NCBI RefSeq assembly: GCF_003261635.1
Contig: NZ_QFXK01000034.1
Span: forward strand, 186,001-250,000
Source: Kribbella monticola
GTDB lineage: Bacteria; Actinomycetota; Actinomycetes; Propionibacteriales; Kribbellaceae
Length of the DNA stretch: 64,000 nt
Direction: 5' to 3'
Shown here: in pieces, positions 46,143 through 54,523 of the stretch
How the letters are laid out: each line of letters begins with the position of its first letter
Position numbering within the stretch: position 1 is the stretch's first letter
The notes under the pieces: model-generated
What the model was told of the DNA's origin: nothing
Databases searched by the model: none
Seen by the model: only the letters and a program-made list of their open reading frames with translations
Position numbers and translations under genes: made by a program

Positions 46143-47531
46143 TCAGGCCTTGGCGGGCTCTTCGGCCGGGGTCTCGTCGGCGGCGACCTCAGCCTCGGGG
46201 TCGGCGTAGGTGCCGTCCGGCTGCAGGGTCTTGAGCTCGACCACGTTGCCGGAGGCGTCGGTGACCTTGGCGTTCTCGACCAGGTGCGCGAGCGCCTTGC
46301 CGCGGACGACCTCGGACACCAGGCTCGGGACGAGGTTGTTCTCGACCGCGTGCTGGGCGAACTGGTCCGGGCTGACACCGGAACGCTGCGCGTGCCGGAC
46401 GATGTGCTCGGTCAGCTCCTGGTCGTTGACGCTCAGCTGCTGCTGCTCGGCGACCATGTCGAGCACGAACTGGGCCTTGATCGCGTCCTCGGAACGCTTC
46501 TTCAGGTCCTCGTCGAACTCTTCCTCGGTCTGCTCCTCACCCTCGAGGAACTGCGCGAAGGTCATCCCGGAGTACCCGAGCTGCTGCTCGAGGTTCTCCT
46601 TGCGGGCGGCCAGTTCGTCGGTCAGCAGGCCGTCGGGGACCGGCACGTCGACCATGGTCAGGATCTTCTCGAGCACCGCGTCGCGGGCGTCGCCGGCCTG
46701 CTCGAGGCGCTTGCCACGCTCCAGCCGGGCACGCACGTCGGCGGTCAGCTCGTCGGCGGTGTCGAACTCCGACGCGGTCTGCGCGAAGTCGTCGTCGTAC
46801 GCCGGCAGCTCCTGCTCCTTGACCGCGGTCACCGTGACCTCGACCTGGACGTCCTCGCCCTTCAGCTCACCACCGACCAACTGGGTGGTGAACGTGGCGG
46901 ACTCGCCGGCGGACAGGCCGATCACGGCCTCGTCGAGACCGTCCAGCAGCTGTCCGCTGCCGACCTGGTACGACAATCCGGTGGCCTGCGCCTCCTCGAT
47001 CTTCTCGCCGTCCTTGGTGGCGGACAGATCGATCGTGATGAAGTCCTTGTCGGCCACCGCGCGCTCGACCGGGTTCAGCGAACCGAACCGCTGCCGCAGC
47101 GCCTCGATCTGCTCGGTCACCTCGTCGTCGCTGATCGCGATGTCCTCGACGGACGCCTCGATCCCGTCCAGGTCCGGCAGCGTGATCTCCGGGCGGACCT
47201 CGACCTCGGCGGAGAACTGCAGGCTCTCCTTGTCGTTGAACTCGGTCACGTCGACCTCAGGCCGGCCGATCGCCTTGACCTGGTTGTCCTGGACAGCCTG
47301 CGAGTACAGCTTCGGCAGCGCGTCGTTGATCGCCTCTTCGAGCACCGGCCCGCGCCCGACCCGCTGGTCGATCACCTGCGGGGGGATCTTGCCCTTGCGG
47401 AAGCCCGGCACGACGATCTGGCTGCCAATGCTCTTGTACGCCGCGTCGAGGCTCGGCTTGAGCTCCTCGAACGGCACCTCGACGATGAGCTTGACCTTGG
47501 TCGGGCTCAAGGACTCGACGGTGCTCTTCAC
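46143..47531 (-). CDS. tig: trigger factor (ribosome-bound chaperone)
   Basis: Peptidyl-prolyl isomerase chaperone at the ribosome exit. 462 aa from GTG 47531. The ribosome-binding domain carries GFRKGKIP (in VVPGFRKGKIPPQVIDQRVG); a FKBP-type PPIase domain follows from about residue 150, then the helical C-terminal domain and an acidic Ala/Glu tail. Upstream of the clp genes in the usual order. Confidence 0.96.
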   Translation of the reverse strand: MKSTVESLSPTKVKLIVEVPFEELKPSLDAAYKSIGSQIVVPGFRKGKIPPQVIDQRVGRGPVLEEAINDALPKLYSQAVQDNQVKAIGRPEVDVTEFNDKESLQFSAEVEVRPEITLPDLDGIEASVEDIAISDDEVTEQIEALRQRFGSLNPVERAVADKDFITIDLSATKDGEKIEEAQATGLSYQVGSGQLLDGLDEAVIGLSAGESATFTTQLVGGELKGEDVQVEVTVTAVKEQELPAYDDDFAQTASEFDTADELTADVRARLERGKRLEQAGDARDAVLEKILTMVDVPVPDGLLTDELAARKENLEQQLGYSGMTFAQFLEGEEQTEEEFDEDLKKRSEDAIKAQFVLDMVAEQQQLSVNDQELTEHIVRHAQRSGVSPDQFAQHAVENNLVPSLVSEVVRGKALAHLVENAKVTDASGNVVELKTLQPDGTYADPEAEVAADETPAEEPAKA

Positions 47532-47608
47532 GGTGGCGGTTCTCCTTGGTTGGTGACGTTCACAGCCGTGACCGGGCAGGCCACGCTGCAGGGTGCTGCA
47601 GGGGTTTG

Positions 47609-47681
47609 TCGGGGCGACAGGACTCGAACCTGCGGTCTCCTGCTCCCAAAGCAGGCGCGCTAGCCACTACGCTACGCCCCG
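47609..47681 (-). tRNA. tRNA-Pro (anticodon UGG)
   Basis: The minus strand folds as a cloverleaf: 7-bp acceptor CGGGGCG/CGCCCCG, anticodon arm CCTGC-TTTGGGA-GCAGG with UGG, T loop TTCGAGT, discriminator A at 47609. No encoded CCA. Lies upstream of tig. Confidence 0.95.
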
Positions 47682-47788
47682 CAGTGACCGCACGAGTCTA
47701 GTGGACGAAAACCAGTGCTCGCGCCCCGACCCCTGAATTGGGCCCGGCGCCGAGGATGTGGAATCATGTCCGAGCGCTCAACACGCAC

Positions 47789-47862
47789 GCGGGTGTAGCT
47801 CAATGGTAGAGCCCCAGTCTTCCAAACTGGCTACGCGAGTTCGATTCTCGTCACCCGCTCCA
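47789..47862 (+). tRNA. tRNA-Gly (anticodon UCC)
   Basis: Acceptor GCGGGTG/CACCCGC, anticodon arm CCAGT-CTTCCAA-ACTGG with UCC, T loop TTCGATT, discriminator T and encoded CCA (47860-47862). Its 3' half (47819-47859) recurs downstream, so it looks like a past integration target. Confidence 0.95.
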
Positions 47863-47869
47863 CCCCGTC

Positions 47870-47906
47870 CGACGGAGGAGCATCCGCCCACGCGGCTCCT
47901 CCGTCG
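47870..47906 (+). terminator. tRNA-Gly terminator
   Basis: CGACGGAGGAGC (47870-47881) pairs perfectly with 47895-47906 around a 13-nt loop. A degraded copy lies near 48412-48450. Confidence 0.8.
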
Positions 47907-48079
47907 CACCTCCGCTGCCTTCGTCCGAACGCACGGGTTCATCTGTCGGACGGGTCTCCGATCCTCACGCCGCTAGAACTGCCGAGTTGGCTCTGATGGA
48001 TCAAGGCGCACCGTCCGGCGTACCCATGTGCCGGACAGGCCGCTTGGCAGCCCATCAGTGGGACGGGGCAGGCATGGCG

Positions 48080-48361
48080 TCAGTGCACCTCACCGGGAGA
48101 GTTTCTGCGGCGTCTGGGCATCGTCCACGGCCGACCTCGTTCGCCGAGTCGCCAACTGACGTGGAGTACCAGCGAAGCGACGAAAAGCACCGCCGCTGGT
48201 CCAGTGATGAAGTCGACTCCCACAAGGTCGAGGAGAGCCCACACGGCCAGAATCGCGATGGATGCCCAACGGGACCACCATGGTTCGCTGGGATAGCCGA
48301 TGGCCCGTACGAGGAGAACCAGTAAGAGCACCAGGACAATGACCGTGCCTTCAGGCTCCAC
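48080..48361 (-). CDS. small predicted membrane protein
   Basis: 93 aa from GTG 48361 (VEPEGTVIVLVLLLVLLVRA). Two to three hydrophobic helices (also WASIAILAVWALLDLVG and TGPAAVLFVASLVLHVS) and an Arg-rich C-terminus, positive-inside. GGAG precedes the start. Function unknown. It lies between the tRNA-Gly and the first partial tRNA copy, so may be cargo of a lost element. Confidence 0.5.
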   Translation of the reverse strand: MEPEGTVIVLVLLLVLLVRAIGYPSEPWWSRWASIAILAVWALLDLVGVDFITGPAAVLFVASLVLHVSWRLGERGRPWTMPRRRRNSPGEVH

Positions 48362-48393
48362 CGCTCCAGGGTAAGTTGCCCGGCCTCTCGGCG

Positions 48394-48516
48394 TCGTCAC
48401 CCGCTCCGCCTCGTACGCCGAGGAAGAGCCGCCCACGCGGCTCCTCCGTCGCCGCTGCCCACCCCGAGCTACGGCGCTCCTCCGTCGCACCTCCGCTGCC
48501 TTGTCCGAACGCACGG
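48394..48516. repeat. partial copy of the tRNA-Gly 3' end and its flank
   Basis: TCGTCACCCGCTCC at 48394-48407 is identical to 47848-47861 (tRNA T-arm and acceptor end). The following sequence repeats the tRNA's 3' flank: CGCCCACGCGGCTCCTCCGT, then CTCCGTCGCACCTCCGCTGC and TCCGAACGCACGG match 47886-47937 with an insertion. Direct duplication about 546 bp downstream of the original. Confidence 0.8.
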
Positions 48517-48644
48517 TGGGCTTGCCCAGATGCGTGGAGACCCTCACTGGCCGCGCGGGGGGCACGCGGGCGGTCTGCGGTCTCTCCTGCGACCTGTGTC
48601 GTCGTGTGCTGACGGATCAATGCCGCCGGCAGCGTCGACTGCCC

Positions 48645-48812
48645 TCAGCGTGGACTGCCCTCAGCCAGATGACCCGAGGCCGGCAGACGGGTGCCTAGGC
48701 AAAGAAGTCTCGCCCCTCCAGTCCAGTCGGGTCGGCTGTTGACCTCGTAGATGGAACGAATGTCCCGCCAGACGGCCCGCACGAGCCGGGCGCGAACGCT
48801 GTCATCGGTCAT
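48645..48812 (-). CDS. short uncertain open frame
   Basis: 55 aa from ATG 48812. The first 30 residues (MTDDSVRARLVRAVWRDIRS, then IYEVNSRPDW) look protein-like, the rest does not; possibly a truncated gene. Follows the next gene by 29 nt in the same direction. Function unknown. Confidence 0.3.
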   Translation of the reverse strand: MTDDSVRARLVRAVWRDIRSIYEVNSRPDWTGGARLLCLGTRLPASGHLAEGSPR

Positions 48813-48841
48813 GGCGGAACCCTGGGGCCTGCGGAGCGGCG

Positions 48842-49171
48842 TCAGGAGACGAGATCGTCGAGCAAGATGCCTTCACTCGCGAGGGTTTCCCGTATCCAGC
48901 GGCGCATTAGCTCGTTCGAGCTGTCCCACGCGTACTGCAGGCCTTCAGCGGGCGTCTGCCTTGTGTCAGCGCGGAGAGAACCAGGGAGACTGGCGGCAGT
49001 GTCCGCCAGCGATCGGATCAGCTCGTGGTAGTCGTCGACGACTACGCCCGAGAAGAGTCCGGGATCTCGGCGAAGATACGCAGTCGTGCGAATACTGGCC
49101 AACGCACACTGGATGAGGACCACGTTCGCCCGCGTGGCCAACTCCTCGCCGCGACGTTCTCTTCTTCGCAT
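48842..49171 (-). CDS. hypothetical protein
   Basis: 109 aa from ATG 49171, or 115 from GTG 49189. Helical, charged, no membrane segment (ATRANVVLIQCALASIRTTA; SSNELMRRWIRETLASEGIL). Family not recognised. Inside the segment bounded by the tRNA-Gly scars, with looser codon use than the core genes, so probably acquired. Confidence 0.5.
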   Translation of the reverse strand: MRRRERRGEELATRANVVLIQCALASIRTTAYLRRDPGLFSGVVVDDYHELIRSLADTAASLPGSLRADTRQTPAEGLQYAWDSSNELMRRWIRETLASEGILLDDLVS

Positions 49172-49195
49172 CCGGCAATCATCCAGCACGTCCTG

Positions 49196-49236
49196 CTTTC
49201 GAACTGGCTACACGAGTCCGAGTTTCGTCACCCGCT
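49196..49236. repeat. 41-nt copy of the tRNA-Gly 3' half (candidate attR scar)
   Basis: Matches 47819-47859, from anticodon loop to discriminator, at 35 of 41 positions without gaps. The 5' half of the tRNA is missing. The core from anticodon loop to 3' end is the typical att site of tRNA-integrating elements. It also supplies the stop codon of the next gene. Confidence 0.85.
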
Positions 49237-49521
49237 GACGCAGTGGGTCAGCAAGAATTCCCGCGTTGATTGTGTGGGTTCGTAGAAGGCCCAGACCGCG
49301 TTCGAGAACTCGCCTGCAGCGAAGAAGGTGGGCGGTTTTGCGCCGGAGAGCCGGTAGACGGTGATGGTGTGTTGCTGGGTGGGGTGGGCCGGGTCGGCGA
49401 CCACAACGCTTCCGACTGGCATGGGCTCCCATTCTGCCTGCCATGGGTTGACGCCGGCGATGTCCACGGGGGCGCCCTCAAGCACGATCGCTCGGAAATG
49501 CCAGCCGTTTGAGGTGTCCAC
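49228..49521 (-). CDS. conserved small protein with altered C-terminus
   Basis: 97 aa from GTG 49521 (VDTSNGWHFRAIVLEG). The body, with DPAHPTQQHTITVYRLSG and FAAGEFSNAVWAFYEP, resembles a short actinobacterial family of unknown function that ends soon after that last block. Here about 15 unrelated residues follow and the TGA (49228-49230) lies inside the tRNA-Gly-like scar, so the original end seems replaced. Confidence 0.55.
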   Translation of the reverse strand: MDTSNGWHFRAIVLEGAPVDIAGVNPWQAEWEPMPVGSVVVADPAHPTQQHTITVYRLSGAKPPTFFAAGEFSNAVWAFYEPTQSTREFLLTHCVSG

Positions 49522-49552
49522 GGCGTCAGTGTCTCCCGCTGCGTCGGGATGC

Positions 49553-50101
49553 TCAGCCGAAAGGAGAGTTCAGGTTGTAGCGGTGCATCAGGTCGGGGAC
49601 CCAAGTGGGGTCTATGAAGAGGCCGTAGGCGGTGGCGAGGGTTTCCAGGTCGGTGGGGTTCGGGGGGCCGGCTGCAACGAGTTCGGCTAGTTCGAAGAAG
49701 AAGTGTTCGAAGCCGGCGGGCGTGATGATCTCGATCATTCGCGCTTCGGTGTCGCCGGCGTTCCACATCGTGTGCAGTTCGCCGCGGGGCTTGGCGATGT
49801 AGCCGCCTGCTTCGAGGACGACCTCGTCGGGGCCGGAGCGGAATCCGATCGTGCCGGCGGTGACGATCGAGAACTCGTCCTCGCGGGTGTGCACGTGCGG
49901 CGGGACCAGAGCGCCGACCGGGAACGGATGTTCGACGATGGCCAGCTGACCGCCCGTCTCCTCGCCGCCCAGGCGGAAGCCGACGCCGATGGAACCGATG
50001 GACCTGTCGGGGGCGTGCGGACCCTGCAGCACCGTCAGTGGGAGCGCGCGGGCTGCCGCGGTGGCCTGTTCGAGGGTCGTCGGGACCGGTGATGAATTCA
50101 T
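49553..50101 (-). CDS. cupin domain protein
   Basis: 182 aa. Conserved cupin motif 1 PPHVHTREDEFSIVTAG (His, His, Glu ligands) and motif 2 PRGELHTMWNAG. Small cupins include dioxygenases and sugar-binding proteins; the reaction is unknown. GGGGGAG precedes ATG 50101. Divergent from a TetR regulator with a palindrome between, so it is probably the regulated gene. Confidence 0.85.
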   Translation of the reverse strand: MNSSPVPTTLEQATAAARALPLTVLQGPHAPDRSIGSIGVGFRLGGEETGGQLAIVEHPFPVGALVPPHVHTREDEFSIVTAGTIGFRSGPDEVVLEAGGYIAKPRGELHTMWNAGDTEARMIEIITPAGFEHFFFELAELVAAGPPNPTDLETLATAYGLFIDPTWVPDLMHRYNLNSPFG

Positions 50102-50117
50102 CTGCTTCTCCCCCGCT

Positions 50118-50150
50118 GATTTCGCTGAACAGCGATGTATAGTGAAATCA
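50118..50150. promoter_or_regulatory. palindromic operator between cupin and TetR genes
   Basis: TGATTTCGCT (50118-50127) and AGTGAAATCA (50141-50150) are inverted repeats at 9 of 10 positions around 13 nt. The right arm overlaps TATAGT (50138-50143), a good -10 for the TetR gene, so binding would block transcription. Confidence 0.7.
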
Positions 50151-50182
50151 GGTGTACGCCTCCCCGATCAAGGAGTCAATGC

Positions 50183-50797
50183 TTGGCTGCGCAGCCCGAC
50201 GTACCGGCACCCCGCGGTTACACCCTGCGGGCGCGCCAGGAGCGCGTCGACGAGACCCGCCTGCGCATCACCGAAGCGACGACGCGCTTACACGAACAGG
50301 TTGGGCCTGCCGCCACGACTGTGTCTGCCATCGCCGAACTGGCCGGTGTGACGCGTCTGACCGTCTATCGGCACTTCCCCGATGACGAGGCGTTGGTGAA
50401 GGCGTGCTCAGCACACTGGCGAGGCCTGCACCCGCGGCCGGATGCCGCGGCTTGGGTGTCCATCGACGACCCGATGAATCGACTGCGTACTGCGCTGTCG
50501 CAGACCTACCGGTGGGCTCGGGGCGCGGAGCCGATGATGACGAAGATCCACCGCGATCTGCACGTCATGCCCGAGTTCGTCAGCCGGTTCCTGGCTCAGG
50601 ATCAGCAGACGCGGGTGGAGATCCTCCGCCAGGGCTTTCGAGCACCTGGCAAGAAGAGCCGGCGACTCAAAGCCGCCCTCGCACACGCTGTGGACTTCCG
50701 GACCTGGCACTCCCTGTGCATCGTCGGCGGACTCAGCGACGACGAAGCCGCCCACCTCATGCTCGCCACCGTCGCGGCGGCAATCGAGAACGCCTGA
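50183..50797 (+). CDS. TetR family transcriptional regulator
   Basis: 204 aa. N-terminal helix-turn-helix TVSAIAELAGVTRLTVYRHF followed by a variable helical ligand domain. I chose TTG 50183 because AAGGAG sits 7 nt ahead; an in-frame ATG at 50135 lies upstream of the -10 box and ATG 50179 is out of frame. Likely represses itself and the cupin gene. Confidence 0.85.
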   Translation: MAAQPDVPAPRGYTLRARQERVDETRLRITEATTRLHEQVGPAATTVSAIAELAGVTRLTVYRHFPDDEALVKACSAHWRGLHPRPDAAAWVSIDDPMNRLRTALSQTYRWARGAEPMMTKIHRDLHVMPEFVSRFLAQDQQTRVEILRQGFRAPGKKSRRLKAALAHAVDFRTWHSLCIVGGLSDDEAAHLMLATVAAAIENA

Positions 50798-50936
50798 ACC
50801 CGCAGCTGAGTCGGGTTCTTCGGATCGCGGGCGGCCGCGACGGCCGCCTCGACGATACGGTTCAAGTTGAGGCAGCGGACCACGATTGGCGAGGATCTGG
50901 CCCCTTCATCGGGCAGCCGAATGAGCGGGGAGCGAG

Positions 50937-51131
50937 ATGGACAGGCGCAAAGCTCAGGGCTGGCGAGGGGTCGTTGTGGGTGGCGTCGTGATCGTCGTGG
51001 GCGTGGTGCTGATAGCCAACGACGTTCCAGTATTCGGCGTGTCAGCGTTGCCGGTCGTAGGCGCGGGAATCGCCGCGCTCACAACGGGCCTCTACCGGCT
51101 CTTCACCACTCGTCAAGATCGCGGCAGGTAG
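50937..51131 (+). CDS. small two-helix membrane protein
   Basis: 64 aa: GVVVGGVVIVVGVVLIAND and VSALPVVGAGIAALTTGLY are hydrophobic helices flanked by Arg/Lys. GGGGAGCG precedes ATG 50937. Function unknown; no close neighbour in the same direction. Confidence 0.55.
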   Translation: MDRRKAQGWRGVVVGGVVIVVGVVLIANDVPVFGVSALPVVGAGIAALTTGLYRLFTTRQDRGR

Positions 51132-51252
51132 AGACCAAGGGCAGGTGATGCCTGTAATCCCGCATCCGTTTTCGATCGCCCCATCTGGGTCGATCCGCTG
51201 TAGCCCGACGGCTCGAGGCGGAACCTTCACGTGGTCCGGCGTGGGCTCGAGG

Positions 51253-51753
51253 TCAGCGGGGGAGGTTGAGGCGGTGGACTGTGACCTCGATGTCGTTGAC
51301 GGTTTCGTGGCGGGAGGGAGTGAAGCCGAGGCGGGCGGCGAGGCGGAGGCTGGGGGTGTTGAGGGGGTTGATGACTGCGATCAGGTGGTCGTCGGGGAGG
51401 TTTGTGGCAGCCCAGTCGATCCAGGCTCGGCAACCCTCTTGGGCCAGGCCTTGGCCCTGGGAAGAGCGCAACAGGGCGTAGCCGAGTTCCGTCTCGTTCC
51501 AGTCGGGCCAGATGGACAAGCCGATGCGGCCCAGAAACGCACCGGTCGACCGCAGGATGACTGCGCTCTGGCCGTAGCCGTGGTCGGTCCACGTTCGGGC
51601 CCAGCGCTCGGTTTGCTCGCGGGTGGTGTCGGGGGTCAACGAGTCGCCGCCGACATAGCGCGCGACCAAGGGATCGGAGTACACGTTCCAAAGGGCGACA
51701 GCGTGCTCCGGCCCCAACGGCATCAGTCGAAGACGTGGGGTCTCCAGGATCAT
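51253..51753 (-). CDS. GNAT acetyltransferase (RimJ/RimL type)
   Basis: 166 aa: ETPRLRLMPLGPEHAVALW at the start, FLGRIGLSIWPDW, acetyl-CoA loop RSSQGQGLAQEG, and INPLNTPSLRLAARLGF near the end. Acceptor unknown (protein N-termini or small amines in the family). ATG 51753 overlaps the upstream gene's stop by 4 nt, so the two are translated together. Confidence 0.88.
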   Translation of the reverse strand: MILETPRLRLMPLGPEHAVALWNVYSDPLVARYVGGDSLTPDTTREQTERWARTWTDHGYGQSAVILRSTGAFLGRIGLSIWPDWNETELGYALLRSSQGQGLAQEGCRAWIDWAATNLPDDHLIAVINPLNTPSLRLAARLGFTPSRHETVNDIEVTVHRLNLPR

Positions 51754-52472
51754 GCGGGCGGGGCGACGGTGGCGTCGGGGCGGTTGGAGCGGGTCAGCGA
51801 GGCGGCGATGAAACCGGTTGATTTCAGCTCTTCGACCAAGGCCCGCAGAAAGGCGATCGTCTCCGGCGAGCGGGACTTCGTCGTACCGACTGCTTGCTGG
51901 ATCTGCATGAAGCGGTCGGGGATGACGCGGAGGTCGGGGTGCGAGGCCACGTAGTCGGTGATCGGCTGGCGGATGCCGGCGGCGACCTCGAGGTTGTGGG
52001 TACGGAAGGCGGTGGTGCCCTCCTCGTCCTGGACGACGGTCGCGTGCTGGAGCGTGCGGGACAGATACAAGTCGTACGCCGATCCGCGCTTCACGCCGAC
52101 CCGGATCCCGGGCCGATCCACGTCGGCGGCGGAGCGGATCGACGACTCCCGCGGTACGGCGTACACGCCTTCGATCACCACGTACGGCGCGGTGAAGGCG
52201 ACCTCCGCCTCGCGAGCCGGGTCGATCGCGAGGAAGCAGATGTCCGCCCGGCCCGATGTCATCGCCTCGAACGACTTGCGCGCCGCGTCGAAGCAGATCA
52301 GCTCGACCGGTACGCCGAGCCGGGAACCGATCTCGCGCGCGATGTCGACGGTCACCCCGGCCGGCTGCTCGGCCGTCCCCTGGGCCAGCACCGGATTCCC
52401 CAGATTGATCGAAGCTCGCAGCACACCGTCCGCAGCCAGATCCTTGACCACCGCGTCACTCCCATTCAGCAT
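51750..52472 (-). CDS. family 3 solute-binding-like protein without signal peptide
   Basis: 240 aa with the amino-acid-binding fold: GVLRASINLGNPVLAQ, GVTVDIAREIGSRLGVPVEL, ADICFLAIDPAREAEVAFTA, GIRVGVKRGSAYDLYLSRTL. The N-terminus (MLNGSDAVVKDLAADGVLRA) has no signal peptide or lipobox, and no ABC permease or ATPase is adjacent. It may act in the cytoplasm, for example as a sensor or lyase-like protein, with the overlapping acetyltransferase. Confidence 0.8.
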   Translation of the reverse strand: MLNGSDAVVKDLAADGVLRASINLGNPVLAQGTAEQPAGVTVDIAREIGSRLGVPVELICFDAARKSFEAMTSGRADICFLAIDPAREAEVAFTAPYVVIEGVYAVPRESSIRSAADVDRPGIRVGVKRGSAYDLYLSRTLQHATVVQDEEGTTAFRTHNLEVAAGIRQPITDYVASHPDLRVIPDRFMQIQQAVGTTKSRSPETIAFLRALVEELKSTGFIAASLTRSNRPDATVAPPA

Positions 52473-52732
52473 GCCGCCGACCCTACAAGCGAGCCGCCGG
52501 GGCCGAACGGGTGCGGCAGAAGCCGGCCGCAGTACTGATCACGACTCGTAATGACTGAGAGCCCGGTCACCGCTAGTTGCCGCGGCTACCCATGCAGGAA
52601 GCGGCAATCGTTCACCGGGGAATGGAATTCGGGGGACAGCGGTTACCCATCTGGGGGATACTTGAAATTGCGCCGTTTTCCGGCCGCAGACCCCCTTCCG
52701 TGCCGAGCATGTTGGGAAGTGCGCCCCTCCAG

Positions 52733-54523
52733 ATGCCCTCAGAGCCACCTGTCAAAGCGCCGTCGATTGCTGCCCCTTCGAAACGTAACCACCGGCGGAG
52801 CCAGAATCTCTGGCGACTCCGCCCCTATCTGCGCCCGCACCGCTGGCGCCTGCTGACGATGTTCTCGACCGCCATTCTCGGCGTCGGTGTCAGCCTGACC
52901 GTTCCACTCGTCACCCGGGCGATCATCGACGGGCCGGTCACCCGCCGCGAGATCAGCCTGCTCCTCCCGCTCGGGCTGCTGGCCCTCGGCCTCAGCATCA
53001 GCGAGGTCCTGCTGGTCTGGATGCGCCGGTGGGCCCAGTCCAAGACCGTCAGCGACCTCGAGGCCACCCTGCGGCACGACCTGTACGTCCGGTTGCAAGC
53101 GCTCCCGATGGAGTTCCACAGCCGCTGGCAGAGCGGGCAACTGCTCTCCCGGGTTACCTCGGACCTGTCGATCATCCGCCGGTTCATGGGCTTCGGCCTG
53201 CTGTTCCTGGTGATCAACATCCTGCAGCTGGTGGTCGTCACCATCTTGCTGCTCCGGCTCTACTGGCCGCTCGGTGTCGTCGTCCTGGTGGCCGCGGCGC
53301 CGATCATCATCGTGTCGCTGAAGTTCGAGAAGAAGTACCTGGCGATCTCCCGCCGGGTGCAGGACCAGCAGGGCGACCTGGCCACCCGGATCGAGGAGTC
53401 CGCGGTCGGTTTCCGGGTGATCAAGGCCTTCGGCCGTCGTGAGCACGTGAAGAAGCAGTTCGACGACGGCGCGGTGAAGCTCTACGAGACGTCGGTGGAC
53501 AAGGTCCGGCTGGCGTCGCGGTTCTGGACCTTCCTGGAGGTGATCCCGAACCTGACCCTGGTGATCGTGCTGCTGCTCGGCGCACTCGCCGTCGGCCGGC
53601 ACTCGATCACGCTGGGCACGCTGGTCGCCTTCATCACGCTGATGCTGTCGCTGATCTGGCCGGTCGAATCGCTCGGCACGATCCTGGCGATGGCCCAGGA
53701 GGCGATGACGTCGGCAGACCGGATCAGCGAGATCCTGGACACCGAGTCGACCATCACCGACGGCCCGGACGAACTGGTGAACCCGCGCGGCCACCTGCGG
53801 TTCGAGAACGTCAGCTTCCGGTTCTCCCCCGACTCCGACGACGTCCTGCACGACATCAACCTGGACCTGCCACCCGGTACGACGCTGGCCCTCGTCGGCG
53901 CGACCGGATCCGGCAAGACCACCCTGACCGCCCTGGTCCCCCGGCTGTACGACGTGACCGGCGGGCGGATCACCATCGACGGCCACGACGTACGCGACCT
54001 CACTCTCGCGTCACTCCGCAGCGCGGTGGCGTCGGCGTTCGACGACCCCACGCTGTTCTCCATGAGCGCTCGGGAGAACATCACGCTGGGCCGGCCGGAC
54101 GCCTCCGAGGAGGACGTGCAGCAGGCGCTGGAGATCGCGCAGGCGACCTTCGCCAACGACCTGCCGTGGGGACTGGACACCCGCGTCGGCGAGCAGGGCA
54201 TGTCGTTGTCCGGTGGCCAGCGGCAACGACTCGCGCTTGCTCGTGCGGTGCTCGCGCGACCCGCAGTACTGGTGCTCGACGACACGCTGTCCGCGCTGGA
54301 CGTCCACACCGAGGCCCTGGTCGAGGAGGCGCTGCGCAACGTGCTCGCCGCGACCACCGGCATCGTGGTGGCGCACCGGGCGTCGACGGTGATGCTGGCC
54401 GATCAGGTGGCGCTGCTGCAGGACGGCACGATCACCCACGTCGGTACTCATGGCGAACTGCTCGCGACCGTTCCGGCGTACCGGACGCTGCTCGCGGCCG
54501 AAGAGGAGGAGGTGCACGCATGA
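52733..54523 (+). CDS. ABC exporter half-transporter, degenerate NBD subunit
   Basis: 596 aa from ATG 52733 (MPSEPPVKAPSIAAP); ATG 52709 and 52577 are in-frame alternatives. Six-helix exporter domain, then an NBD with Walker A GATGSGKTT and LSGGQRQRLALARA. The Walker B is LVLDDTLSALD: the catalytic Glu is Asp, and the Q-loop reads AFDDPTLFS instead of a Gln. It therefore supplies the degenerate site of a heterodimer. The next gene overlaps by 4 nt and is the partner. Substrate unknown. Confidence 0.9.
   Translation: MPSEPPVKAPSIAAPSKRNHRRSQNLWRLRPYLRPHRWRLLTMFSTAILGVGVSLTVPLVTRAIIDGPVTRREISLLLPLGLLALGLSISEVLLVWMRRWAQSKTVSDLEATLRHDLYVRLQALPMEFHSRWQSGQLLSRVTSDLSIIRRFMGFGLLFLVINILQLVVVTILLLRLYWPLGVVVLVAAAPIIIVSLKFEKKYLAISRRVQDQQGDLATRIEESAVGFRVIKAFGRREHVKKQFDDGAVKLYETSVDKVRLASRFWTFLEVIPNLTLVIVLLLGALAVGRHSITLGTLVAFITLMLSLIWPVESLGTILAMAQEAMTSADRISEILDTESTITDGPDELVNPRGHLRFENVSFRFSPDSDDVLHDINLDLPPGTTLALVGATGSGKTTLTALVPRLYDVTGGRITIDGHDVRDLTLASLRSAVASAFDDPTLFSMSARENITLGRPDASEEDVQQALEIAQATFANDLPWGLDTRVGEQGMSLSGGQRQRLALARAVLARPAVLVLDDTLSALDVHTEALVEEALRNVLAATTGIVVAHRASTVMLADQVALLQDGTITHVGTHGELLATVPAYRTLLAAEEEEVHA

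Noticed and set aside
47950-49200. Intact mobile element or toxin-antitoxin module beside tRNA-Gly
   Set aside because: No integrase, transposase or recognisable toxin or antitoxin; only small unknown frames and att-like scars.
49196-49236. Second functional tRNA-Gly
   Set aside because: Only the 3' half is present, with six changes; the acceptor 5' strand and D-arm are missing.
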